Shown: positions 35,087 through 42,659 of the stretch, one piece after another
Layout: every line of letters starts with the position of its first letter
Numbering within the stretch: the first letter of the stretch is position 1
Virus record (IMG/VR): IMGVR_UViG_3300009127_000001
Span: 58,318 to 122,317 of that record
From: a virus
Reading direction: 5' to 3' (one strand)
DNA: 64,000 nucleotides
Program-made: the position numbers and the translations under genes
The notes under the pieces: model-generated
The model's input: only the letters and a program-made list of their open reading frames with translations
Told to the model about the DNA's origin: nothing
The model's database searches: none

Positions 35087-36100
35087 ATGACATCATTAAA
35101 GAAGCCTGAGAAATGTAGTGAATGCGGGCATACTATTTTTACACACCCAAAGAAGCCTGAAAGGTGGATATGTACTTCCTGTGGACATATAGAAGCCGAA
35201 AGATCTACAAGAAATGATCCGAATAAGTGTCGCGAATGCGGTGATCCACGTGATTCAAAGCCTTTCAAGAAGGGCAGTAATATTTGCCGTGAATGCCAAA
35301 GTAAAGTTCATGAACAATACAGAAAAGACCATGCTGACCGATTGAAACAATATAAAAAAGATGATTATCAGAAGAATAAGAAACAGCGGATAGCTTCAGT
35401 TCGGAAAGCTATCCAAAGGTCTCCTGAAGCTTTTATCAGGAATCTAATGCATCATCTTACAAAACAATCAAATCAAGCTAGAAAAGGAAAAATAACTACT
35501 TATCCAAATAGACAAAGAGCTTTGCTGGGAGTCTCTATTACTTTTGAGGATTTGTGGGGGCTTTATGAAGAGCGGGGCGGCCGTTGTGCTCTTAGTGGTC
35601 TTCCTATGACTCATAAGTTTGGCGATCTTTGTAGTATTTCTGTTGACCGTATTGATTCTGATGAGGGCTATACGAGGGGTAATGTTCAGTTGCTTTGCAA
35701 GTGGGTGAATCTTGCTAAGGGGAAGAGTTCTAATGAGGATTTTATTAGGGTTCTTGTTGGTCAGCGTGGGGTGAGGTGTACTGAGTTGTTGGAGGTTCAT
35801 GGTTGTGAGTTGGATGAGGTTGCTTTGCTTGTTCTTGAGCTTGGTCGGAGGGTGCAGGTGCGGTTTTTTCTGCAGGGTTGGAAGATTCTTGTGACGTTAC
35901 TTGGGTTTCATGTGGATGTTGATTCTGCTAGGAAGTGTAGTACTGTGGTTCATGATGGGGATCTTGTTTTTAGTATGAGTGCTGAGGCGCTTAAGAATCC
36001 GTTTTTTCGTGTTCCTTTGTGTGATCCAAGTGCGATTGAGAAGTGGTGGGGGTGTGTTGAGCAGAAGTTGGAGTGTTTTATACGATCGGGGGCTTGGTAA
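35087..36100 (+). CDS. HNH homing-type endonuclease (337 aa)
   Basis: Free-standing HNH nuclease with N-terminal zinc ribbons (C10, C13, C29, C32; C48, C51, C67, C70) and a core at about 164-213: G-G-R-C-A-L-S-G-L-P-M, S-I-S-V-D-R-I-D, G-N-V-Q-L-L-C, N-L-A-K. The core is clearly related to the HNH gene at 1725. A C-terminal extension of about 110 residues after position 225 has no match I recognise, and its DNA is strikingly rich in G and T with few C. The ATG at 35087 follows AGGAG and leaves the terminator outside the gene; an in-frame ATG at 35018 would overlap it. It sits right after the capsid gene. Confidence 0.85.
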   Translation: MTSLKKPEKCSECGHTIFTHPKKPERWICTSCGHIEAERSTRNDPNKCRECGDPRDSKPFKKGSNICRECQSKVHEQYRKDHADRLKQYKKDDYQKNKKQRIASVRKAIQRSPEAFIRNLMHHLTKQSNQARKGKITTYPNRQRALLGVSITFEDLWGLYEERGGRCALSGLPMTHKFGDLCSISVDRIDSDEGYTRGNVQLLCKWVNLAKGKSSNEDFIRVLVGQRGVRCTELLEVHGCELDEVALLVLELGRRVQVRFFLQGWKILVTLLGFHVDVDSARKCSTVVHDGDLVFSMSAEALKNPFFRVPLCDPSAIEKWWGCVEQKLECFIRSGAW

Positions 36101-36131
36101 GAGTTTGGCAGCGGGCGAGTGTGCATAGCCC

Positions 36132-36222
36132 GTGGCGGTGGTCTAGGGGACAGGACGCTCGGAGTGCTGGTTTTGCAAGCCATGTAGCCGGGAATGGCAG
36201 GGTTCAACTCCCTGCCCGCCAG
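36132..36222 (+). tRNA. tRNA-like RNA with enlarged anticodon loop
   Basis: D arm GTCT/GGAC (36141-36144, 36153-36156) and T arm CAGGG-TTCAACT-CCCTG (36198-36214) are canonical, with a 5-base variable loop and TGGCGG/CCGCCA (36133-36138, 36216-36221) as acceptor stem. The anticodon stem CTCGG/CCGGG (36158-36162, 36188-36192) encloses 25 bases instead of 7; within it TGGT-TTTGCAA-GCCA forms a second small stem whose loop would present TGC (alanine). One extra C lies between T arm and acceptor, and no CCA is encoded in line. It may be a tRNA with a small insertion, a decaying tRNA or a tRNA mimic. Confidence 0.5.
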
Positions 36223-36239
36223 TTTTATTCGTAGTGGTA

Positions 36240-36617
36240 ATGATAATGGTACTGATCGAAATATTAGCTGAGGAAATTGCTAATCATTGTAAATTAGTAC
36301 TTGGATTAGATTTTCATGTTTTTTATGATAATGGCAATGATGAATATGTTATTGCTATGGAAGCGGAAGATGACGGAGCAAAAGAATGGATAGATTGTGG
36401 GGCTAGTATAAGATTCGAGGATTATGGTCTTCATTGTAAAATAGTACGATATGATGGTAGACCAGGTAGAGATATTCTAAGTTTTTGTCGGGTAAGTTTT
36501 GATATTACTGATCCTAATACAAGTCCCGCTAGAATTGTTGATATAATCATTGATGAAATGATGAAGCACTTAACAGACCTGATGCCGGATTGGTGTGAAC
36601 ACCTACCGATAGAATGA
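36240..36617 (+). CDS. Small protein of the D-P-K-S-I-D family, divergent member (125 aa)
   Basis: Unrecognised acidic protein; two beta-rich halves then S-F-D-I-T-D-P-N-T-S-P-A-R-I-V-D-I-I near residues 88-105, matching the signature of the small-protein family seen at 13248, 56103 and elsewhere. No clear ribosome site precedes any of GTG 36234, ATG 36240 or ATG 36246, so the start is uncertain. It overlaps the next gene by ATGA. Confidence 0.55.
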   Translation: MIMVLIEILAEEIANHCKLVLGLDFHVFYDNGNDEYVIAMEAEDDGAKEWIDCGASIRFEDYGLHCKIVRYDGRPGRDILSFCRVSFDITDPNTSPARIVDIIIDEMMKHLTDLMPDWCEHLPIE

Positions 36618-36871
36618 TTATTAGTACTCCTCATGGCGATTTTGCGACGAAACGTAAGGATGTTGTTGCTATATCGGTTGTGAGGGCTAAACGGCGTGTT
36701 CGCCATCATAGAATATGGTTGAGGGAAGGTGAGACTACCCATATTGAACATAGAAGAATACCAAAATCTATAGTTGGTGTTAAAGCTAATATATCAGGGT
36801 GGGCCGAATATGTAGAAACATTCAATCTAGATGGTGAAAAACTAAATCTCAAATGCTGTCATGAGAATTAA
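36614..36871 (+). CDS. Hypothetical small basic protein (85 aa)
   Basis: Unrecognised, rich in Arg, Lys and His in the first 50 residues (A-K-R-R-V-R-H-H-R). Coupled by ATGA to the preceding gene and overlapping the next by 11 bases, so part of a compact run 36240-38314. Function unknown; nucleic-acid binding is possible from charge alone. Confidence 0.5.
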   Translation: MIISTPHGDFATKRKDVVAISVVRAKRRVRHHRIWLREGETTHIEHRRIPKSIVGVKANISGWAEYVETFNLDGEKLNLKCCHEN

Positions 36872-37523
36872 AGTATATCAGATCTACTATAGAAGATTCC
36901 AGAGGAAGTTTCTATTGGAGGGCTTTATTCCGTACTTCAATGAGATTGCGGATATTTATCTAGAGAGTGGAATTATATGTGATTTGGTAGGCCAAGGAGA
37001 GTGCTCAGATTGTGATTGGTTTGGTGTGTTCTCTTGGAAAGTTGATAGAAAAATTCGAGGTTTTAACTTCGAGAGACTGCAAAATGGAGTTCGAAAACGT
37101 GGAAAGTATGATATATTAGCTCCAAAACGAAAAGGCAAATTTGGAAGACCACATAAACATTCCTATACTTATAGAGGTGTTAAAACTGGTTTTGAAATTA
37201 TTCTTCAAAAACTTCTAGAACAGAGTGTTATTCCATATATACCATCCTTCGATAAAGAAGAGCTATGTATTTATAGTAATTATTTTATAGCACGGAGAGA
37301 GGTATATATCGATTTTGTTACTACTTTACTCAGACCAGCTATAGATTTAATCGTGACTGATGAAGAATTATATGAAGTCCTGAGAGAGCTTGTAGACTAT
37401 CCTACGCCGGAAACGTTTACGGAACAAACAGGCTTTGAAAAATTTCCTGCCATCCCGTTTGTTTTGGAGAGGTTAATAAATGTTTATGTTAGAATTAATG
37501 ATCGAAGGATGGCGATGATATGA
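36861..37523 (+). CDS. Glycan-cluster protein, glycosyltransferase-like (220 aa)
   Basis: The layout K-V-Y-Q-I-Y-Y at the start, W-F-G-V-F-S-W-K-V in the first third, Y-S-N-Y-F-I-A in the middle and F-V-L-E-R-L-I-N-V-Y-V at the end resembles a family of unknown-function proteins that I recall from bacterial glycan clusters, where they behave as putative glycosyltransferases. No catalytic DxD can be fixed. It overlaps the radical SAM gene by 4 bases, so they probably act together. Confidence 0.45.
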   Translation: MRIKVYQIYYRRFQRKFLLEGFIPYFNEIADIYLESGIICDLVGQGECSDCDWFGVFSWKVDRKIRGFNFERLQNGVRKRGKYDILAPKRKGKFGRPHKHSYTYRGVKTGFEIILQKLLEQSVIPYIPSFDKEELCIYSNYFIARREVYIDFVTTLLRPAIDLIVTDEELYEVLRELVDYPTPETFTEQTGFEKFPAIPFVLERLINVYVRINDRRMAMI

Positions 37524-38314
37524 TATATATCAATCCTGAATTGGTTGATGGTTGTAATTTACGATGTGTTCTCTGTTGGAATAGTACTCATACGCCATCT
37601 AACGAACAAATGTCTTTAGAAATAGTAGAAAAAGTTATAGAAAGATTTGGGGAGCAATATTGTTTACATTGGTATAATGGCGGAGAGCCTTTACTTCATG
37701 ATGAGTTTATAACTGTTTCTAATATGATTAAAGATACTGATTCTTGCGTGAGTACCAATTTTTCATTACCTCTATCAGATGAAAAACTAGACTCTCTTAA
37801 TAATTTTAGAATAATATATATTTCATTATCTGGAATGACGCCTGATGTTTATAGGATATATCATAGGGGTGGCGATTTTGAATTAGTAATGGCTAATATA
37901 CATAGATTCTTAGCACAACAAAGAACAAAAATATGTGTTCGTTGGCTGCATCATAAGTATAATGTTCATGAACAAGAAATAGCTCGCGATTTTTGTAGTG
38001 AACATGGTCTTGAATTTGTTTTACTAAAATTAAATGTTGGGGTTGAAGAGTTATTGGCGGGTTATGAACACGATTTATATGTTAAGACCGAAAATCCTCC
38101 AGGTCATCCAAACTATCGTTCTTGTAATATTATAAATTGGATACCGATTGGTCATGATGGACGGTATTATTTATGCTGTGCTAGTTATAAAGTGGATGCT
38201 GGGTACACAGTATTTGATGATATTACTGTACCAGAGTTGATACGTAAGAGAACCAAATTACCGTTATGCCGACGATGCCGAAGAAAAAAGCTGTGGAGGT
38301 ATGTTACTTATTAG
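37520..38314 (+). CDS. Radical SAM/SPASM protein (264 aa)
   Basis: Radical S-adenosylmethionine enzyme: C12-N-L-R-C16-V-L-C19 binds the iron-sulfur cluster, and Y-N-G-G-E-P binds SAM. The C-terminal cysteines (R-S-C, Y-L-C-C, P-L-C-R-R-C) look like a SPASM-type auxiliary cluster. Such proteins modify peptides or sugars. It is short for the family but complete in motifs. The gene is coupled to the glycosyltransferase-like gene upstream; a second radical SAM gene is at 57873, so this phage uses the chemistry twice. Confidence 0.85.
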   Translation: MIYINPELVDGCNLRCVLCWNSTHTPSNEQMSLEIVEKVIERFGEQYCLHWYNGGEPLLHDEFITVSNMIKDTDSCVSTNFSLPLSDEKLDSLNNFRIIYISLSGMTPDVYRIYHRGGDFELVMANIHRFLAQQRTKICVRWLHHKYNVHEQEIARDFCSEHGLEFVLLKLNVGVEELLAGYEHDLYVKTENPPGHPNYRSCNIINWIPIGHDGRYYLCCASYKVDAGYTVFDDITVPELIRKRTKLPLCRRCRRKKLWRYVTY

Positions 38315-38538
38315 AATGGGACTGGGTTAGTTAGTCTTGATTCATACTTCTTTAGTTTGTTTGCTAGTCGTCCCTTATTTCTACCGTACTTCTTGATTAG
38401 CCATCGTAGTTCAGCGTCGTCGTATACAATATATTCCCAGATTTCTCCATTTGGATATCTAATGTAAGCGACAGCGGGACTCCACAGTGTTTTGATTAAT
38501 TGTGGAGCTGATGCTGATTCTATCATACAGATTTTCAT
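38311..38538 (-). CDS. Hypothetical small protein (75 aa)
   Basis: Unrecognised basic protein with I-R-Y-P-N-G-E-I-W-E-Y-I-V-Y-D followed by a Lys/Arg-rich helix. Antisense to its neighbours and convergent with the radical SAM gene (4-base overlap). No clear ribosome-binding site is visible upstream, so the start may be later (Met5). The beta-strand part recalls small KTSC-like domains but the match is weak. Confidence 0.4.
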   Translation of the reverse strand: MKICMIESASAPQLIKTLWSPAVAYIRYPNGEIWEYIVYDDAELRWLIKKYGRNKGRLANKLKKYESRLTNPVPF

Positions 38539-38603
38539 ATAATATTTTTGGTGTCAGGGATAATACTCCACCTCCAGAACAAAAATACAGCGGAGGATTG
38601 GTC

Positions 38604-39620
38604 ATGAGATTAAATTGGATACATCATAACTTCACTATACGTGAATTCATAGAAATAGATCCCGAAATATTGAAGCAGATCCTTAATATAGTTAATATGT
38701 ATGGTATACCGAGCGGTGATCAGGGCAAGAAAGCACTGTATCAGGCACAAGATGCTATAGTTAACAAGGTAGCCACACAATACAATCTTAAGCCTAACGA
38801 TCCAAAGGTCCTAGAGATTATAGATAATAATCTTGTTATGCGTGGCGAGGATGAGTGGTTTAACAAAGCCACAATCGATAAACCAGAGCAGCTTGATTCA
38901 GTGGTTACTGCTCCATCGCATCTTAGTACTGGTGTACCACAACCGCCACCTTTGCCGCCTCCGCCGCCTGATGAAGAGATCTTAGACGAAATTGACCAAC
39001 AAGGTGGTGATGAAGGAGATGTACCTCTTGATCGAAGTCAATGGCGTGAGCTTTGGTTAGGATTGTATAGAGATGCTATAGAGGATGATAATATAATCCA
39101 CCATCGAGTTGTGGATTATTTTGGTCGTGGTGCGAATATGGCTGAGATATTCCCATATCAATCAAGATATTACGTGTTTGAGTATGATGGTTATATAGTT
39201 ATTGCTACTTATCTTAGTGGTGGGGCGACTGGTGTCTACATCCTACGAGATCCAGTCCACAAGGATATTAGGGAATTTGGTATTAGGAAAGGGACACCGG
39301 TCCAGGATTGGGCAGAGCAAATTGCTACAGCAATTGTTCAAGGTCATGGTGAGGAATTAGAGACTGGTGAAGGCGGCGACCGTAGACGATATAAATTAGA
39401 CTTCAGAAACGCAGCTAGAAGACATGGGCTTTGTATGTTTACGAGGCGTGATAAGTTTGATGATAAAACTTACCACGATAATCTGCAAGTGACCATGCAA
39501 GGCCTTGCCGACAATTATCTGGAGCTCGCCGAATACTGGGGCGAGGAGCATTTACGACTTGCGGAAAGTATTATACGGCTTATCGAAATGGTGTGTAAGC
39601 TTCGGCGAGTTATCTTGTAA
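38604..39620 (+). CDS. Hypothetical protein with proline linker (338 aa)
   Basis: Unrecognised two-part protein: a helical N-terminal domain (about 1-95), a Pro-rich linker P-P-P-L-P-P-P-P-P near 106-116 followed by an acidic stretch, and a C-terminal part with Y-V-F-E-Y-D-G-Y-I-V-I-A-T-Y-L-S-G-G. GGAGG-like sequence (CGGAGGATT) precedes ATG 38604; an earlier in-frame ATG lies inside the antisense gene. The linker is of the kind seen in the lipoprotein block, but there is no signal peptide. Confidence 0.6.
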   Translation: MRLNWIHHNFTIREFIEIDPEILKQILNIVNMYGIPSGDQGKKALYQAQDAIVNKVATQYNLKPNDPKVLEIIDNNLVMRGEDEWFNKATIDKPEQLDSVVTAPSHLSTGVPQPPPLPPPPPDEEILDEIDQQGGDEGDVPLDRSQWRELWLGLYRDAIEDDNIIHHRVVDYFGRGANMAEIFPYQSRYYVFEYDGYIVIATYLSGGATGVYILRDPVHKDIREFGIRKGTPVQDWAEQIATAIVQGHGEELETGEGGDRRRYKLDFRNAARRHGLCMFTRRDKFDDKTYHDNLQVTMQGLADNYLELAEYWGEEHLRLAESIIRLIEMVCKLRRVIL

Positions 39621-39668
39621 GTATAATACCTCCAGTTAGGCAATGTATTTGGACTATGGAGGTATAAA

Positions 39669-40037
39669 ATGCTTAGAAAAGTCAAATTCAGCGATATTCA
39701 ACCGGGTCCCGTTCGTGGTGAACTCACTGACGAACAATCAGAAAAACTTAAGACCATCTATAAAATCTGTGGGCACCTGAATGCACCTACACTAGAAGAG
39801 TTCGAACTCGGCTTCATGAGAGATCTCAATCCTGATAATGAAATTAGGATTTGGTCTCACATATCACTTGCTTTCTATAAGGCTATGCAGCGATATCCAA
39901 AGCAGATGCCTAAAACGGAAGCCGAGATGATTCTAACATGCTTTATCTTGATGAGCATGAATGGTCCTGATACACAATTACCCGATATCGATCAAGTTGA
40001 GTGGTTACGCGAATGCTGGCGTAATCCTGAAGAATAA
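39669..40037 (+). CDS. Hypothetical protein (122 aa)
   Basis: Unrecognised helical protein; K-V-K-F-S-D-I-Q-P-G-P-V-R-G-E-L-T at the start, a W-S-H-I-S-L-A-F-Y middle. GGAGG lies 7 bases before the ATG, one of the clearer ribosome-binding sites of this region. The stop overlaps the next gene. Function unknown. Confidence 0.6.
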   Translation: MLRKVKFSDIQPGPVRGELTDEQSEKLKTIYKICGHLNAPTLEEFELGFMRDLNPDNEIRIWSHISLAFYKAMQRYPKQMPKTEAEMILTCFILMSMNGPDTQLPDIDQVEWLRECWRNPEE

Positions 40038-40429
40038 TGCGAATGTTCTATCGGGTCATCGCTGTTACGACCAAAGAATTGGTCCATCAATTTATGGATG
40101 AAAATAGTCCATCAGTAACAGCATCTAGTTATTGTACACCAGAAGCTCGAATTTGGGTGACTGAAGAAGGAATTGAAGATCCTACTGCTGTTATAATCGC
40201 AATTTGGCATATTAATACTATAGAGGATCTTGGTCAGACTAGAAAGACTCCCCAGATATATCTTCCTGGGGAGAATATGATGGTACATAATATTGAATTT
40301 GAATATGATGGTGGTCAATATATAGGATGTATGTCATATCTGACATCAACGAAAAACAATATTAAGATACCTATGTTAAGAGGCGAAATACGAGCATCTA
40401 TGGTAATTCAATGTATACCATCGTTGTAA
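40037..40429 (+). CDS. Hypothetical protein (130 aa)
   Basis: Unrecognised beta-rich protein (V-I-I-A-I-W-H-I-N, I-E-F-E-Y-D-G-G-Q-Y-I-G-C). Translationally coupled to the gene before it (TAATG). It is followed by 140 bases without a gene that contain the hairpin at 40529. Function unknown. Confidence 0.55.
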   Translation: MRMFYRVIAVTTKELVHQFMDENSPSVTASSYCTPEARIWVTEEGIEDPTAVIIAIWHINTIEDLGQTRKTPQIYLPGENMMVHNIEFEYDGGQYIGCMSYLTSTKNNIKIPMLRGEIRASMVIQCIPSL

Positions 40430-40528
40430 ATAAATTGTCAGATCAACAATTTTTTATATCAATCAAACGTATTTTAAGGGAGAAGGATTGAAAGGATTCC
40501 GAGTTGAGATGGAAACTCGTTGCACAAT

Positions 40529-40559
40529 GGGCCTGGTCGTTGTCGGGGCGACCAGGCCC
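40529..40559. terminator. GC-rich 11-bp perfect hairpin
   Basis: GGGCCTGGTCG (40529-40539) pairs perfectly with CGACCAGGCCC (40549-40559) over a 9-base loop. Like the structure at 25599 it lacks a T-run. It closes a short run of unknown genes. Confidence 0.55.
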
Positions 40560-40569
40560 ATACTATATC

Positions 40570-40788
40570 ATGATAGAACTTCAAGAAAAACTTGAGATAC
40601 GTGAAGGCTTCAATGATGCGAAACTAGATATTGAAACAATGCTTAGTTGTCCTGTCTGTCATGCAATAAAATATCTCGAAGCAACTAAAGGACCTGCTTC
40701 GCCGTATCTTAAAGGATGGCGATTAGCAATGATAGAAGCTAAGAGTACGTTGAATCATGAAACCCCCTGTAGCACAACTCGGCGGTAA
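40570..40788 (+). CDS. Hypothetical small protein (72 aa)
   Basis: Unrecognised, with a single C-P-V-C pair near residues 27-30. The start at ATG 40570 sits only 10 bases after the hairpin, with no obvious ribosome-binding site. The end overlaps the next gene by 32 bases. Low certainty. Confidence 0.4.
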   Translation: MIELQEKLEIREGFNDAKLDIETMLSCPVCHAIKYLEATKGPASPYLKGWRLAMIEAKSTLNHETPCSTTRR

Positions 40789-41503
40789 AACAAAAGGTAT
40801 TGAAGTACTCAACTCTGGATACTTTTATGCACCATATGTTCCAATGATGAGAACACCTATCTGGATTCCAGGATTAGATGAAGTTTACGGTGCCAGTAGC
40901 GAAATGGTTCACAATCTAGCACGTGAACTATGGGAAAAAGCTGAAGAGCCCAAGAAAGATTCACTATATTACTGGAACGAGGCTTTACTAGAACTTGTTC
41001 ATCCTTTAGCTCTTGGTGTGGCGGATGAGGCTGGTGTAATATTTAAGCCTGGGACATTGACTTGGCCATATTGTTTTCATAAGCATGAATATGAACGTTT
41101 TGCTCAGGGTAGAATAGAAGGGACTAAATTAGTATTACAAGGGTCATTTGGGTGGCGTGAATTTGATTTAAATGTTGATGGTAGTGTTGATGATATAATC
41201 AGAGTGCTGAAATGGTTTAAAGAGACTGTTACTGGGTATGGTGGTAGTCCTGATGAATATATTGTTATGACTGCTGGTGGTTGTAAAGCGAAAATAGCGG
41301 GGCGTACCCATTTTGGCCGCAATATTTTAAGGATTTTTATCGCTAGTCCCCAAAGCCATTGCTTCGATAGGAATCCAGTACCACAGAACAGTGAATCAGT
41401 CGCCCGCGACAAAAGCAGTTTGTCGGCTTGTTGCAATGTGATCTTGGTCTTTTTCATGGTAATTCCCCTTATTTTGAACCATTTTTATTTACTCTGGAGA
41501 TAA
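40757..41503 (+). CDS. Protein with capsid-like motif and family signature, possibly truncated (248 aa)
   Basis: Residues 17-34 read V-L-N-S-G-Y-F-Y-A-P-Y-V-P-M-M-R-T-P, almost the same as the C-terminal V-L-D-A-G-Y-F-Y-A-P-Y-I-P-L-L-S-T-P of the capsid protein. Further on, F-D-L-N-V-D-G-S-V-D-D-I-I (about 135-147) resembles the signature of the D-P-K-S-I-D family. After about residue 178 (M-T-A-G-G-C-K) the sequence loses its usual character and is antisense to a gene starting at 41457, so the true C-terminus may be lost. No function is known. Confidence 0.55.
   Translation: MKPPVAQLGGKTKGIEVLNSGYFYAPYVPMMRTPIWIPGLDEVYGASSEMVHNLARELWEKAEEPKKDSLYYWNEALLELVHPLALGVADEAGVIFKPGTLTWPYCFHKHEYERFAQGRIEGTKLVLQGSFGWREFDLNVDGSVDDIIRVLKWFKETVTGYGGSPDEYIVMTAGGCKAKIAGRTHFGRNILRIFIASPQSHCFDRNPVPQNSESVARDKSSLSACCNVILVFFMVIPLILNHFYLLWR
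41104..41457 (-). pseudogene. Antisense gene, probably 3'-truncated (first 55 codons credible)
   Basis: Starts at 41457 behind AAGGGGAATTACC, a good ribosome-binding site. The first 55 residues (M-K-K-T-K-I-T-L-Q-Q-A-D-K-L-L-L...) look like a genuine protein. From about 41290 downwards the reading is antisense to a well-supported part of the plus-strand gene at 40757 and is not credible. The tail-to-tail merging suggests a deletion that joined two genes. It may instead be a short gene whose overlap is real. Confidence 0.4.
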
Positions 41504-41509
41504 TGTATA

Positions 41510-42130
41510 ATGGAAATGTTTTTAGAACATGCCGACCACTCATCATATTTGCTTGATTGCGTGGATGCTAAGCCGACAACAGTATTTATCGCCTCGTTCG
41601 GCATATATGCTGGAATTAGTTATTCTGGTCAGGATACCACCGAATGGGGGCCAAAATATCAACTAGCTACCAGGGATATGATGGAATTGATGCGGGAAAT
41701 CCCTAAGAGGGATAAGAAGAATAAGGTCTATATATTAATTGGTATAGCCCCATACAAGAGCTGTAATAATGGGAAGTGTCTTGACTGTGAGAGGAAGTAT
41801 GCCCAAGGCCTTGTCAGGCTTTCTCACCATGTGAATGCATTTCCTGAATTTAAGTGGCGTGCTAATACGGAGTTGCATCTAAAGAGCTCGTTATTTTTCT
41901 ATTCTGGGAAGAAGGGACCAAAAGGCGTTGCGGGTGGTAGGAATTTCTCGGATTCTGGCTGGGCTGATGTAACTTTTACATTGACTCAGAGCAATATCTA
42001 TGAATTGTTCAAGCATTTGATGAGCAAATGGAATGATTCTAGGGTATTAAATGATACTACTATAGGGGAAATCCTAGAGGAACAAGGAGTGTCGGAAGAA
42101 GGCTTCCAAGCTATATCCAGGCCCTTTTGA
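41510..42130 (+). CDS. Phospholipase D-like nuclease candidate (206 aa)
   Basis: Single PLD-type domain: T-E-L-H-L-K-S-S-L-F-F (about 121-131) supplies the H-x-K pair, followed at the usual spacing by G-V-A-G-G-R-N-F-S-D-S. Four cysteines in C-N-N-G-K-C-L-D-C-E (about 84-93) could hold zinc. Single-domain PLD proteins act as dimers, often as nucleases. ATG 41510 follows CTGGAG. A DNA-processing role is likely, but the catalytic site is short of the full H-K-D pattern. Confidence 0.55.
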   Translation: MEMFLEHADHSSYLLDCVDAKPTTVFIASFGIYAGISYSGQDTTEWGPKYQLATRDMMELMREIPKRDKKNKVYILIGIAPYKSCNNGKCLDCERKYAQGLVRLSHHVNAFPEFKWRANTELHLKSSLFFYSGKKGPKGVAGGRNFSDSGWADVTFTLTQSNIYELFKHLMSKWNDSRVLNDTTIGEILEEQGVSEEGFQAISRPF

Positions 42131-42230
42131 CAAGGAGTGCGGTCCTCTTTGTTTCCCTTTGACTCTCCAGCACAAAACGGCTCTGATGCCGTAGAGGATC
42201 AGAAGCCCAAGAAGATCCGAGGGAGAAGCT

Positions 42231-42659
42231 GTGTTGGGTGGTCATAAGGATTGGACTCCGAAGAAAACAGTAATCATTCTTCTTGACGAATGCAAGGAGT
42301 TCGAGCCTAAGACATGGTTTAGGGTTATTGATATAAAAGATCAAGAAGTTACTGTTGATAATCAAGTGGAGATACCTAATTGCCAATTGATGGGTATCTG
42401 TGTATCACCAAGTCGATTGATAGACTTGGGGGAGGCACGAACGGGAATTGAATCTGGTCATGTCACAGTTCCTTTATTGTGCTTCATAGAGGATTACTAT
42501 AGATTAGGTATTTTCAAAGGCGTATTTGCCAATATACAAGATATGCGGGATGTGGCACGTATTCATAAATTGGATGAAAGTGCTGAGAAATTGGCCAGAG
42601 ATCTTGCAATACAAGAAATGGTATCAAAATGCGGACAAATCCTGGAATTACACCATTAG
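42231..42659 (+). CDS. Hypothetical protein before RarA-like gene (142 aa)
   Basis: Unrecognised. Starts with GTG 42231 behind GGGAG. Middle has Q-E-V-T-V-D-N-Q-V-E-I-P-N-C-Q and then a helical half ending M-V-S-K-C-G-Q. It overlaps the ATPase gene by 31 bases, so the two are likely cotranslated. The 100 bases before it hold no gene. Confidence 0.55.
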   Translation: MLGGHKDWTPKKTVIILLDECKEFEPKTWFRVIDIKDQEVTVDNQVEIPNCQLMGICVSPSRLIDLGEARTGIESGHVTVPLLCFIEDYYRLGIFKGVFANIQDMRDVARIHKLDESAEKLARDLAIQEMVSKCGQILELHH

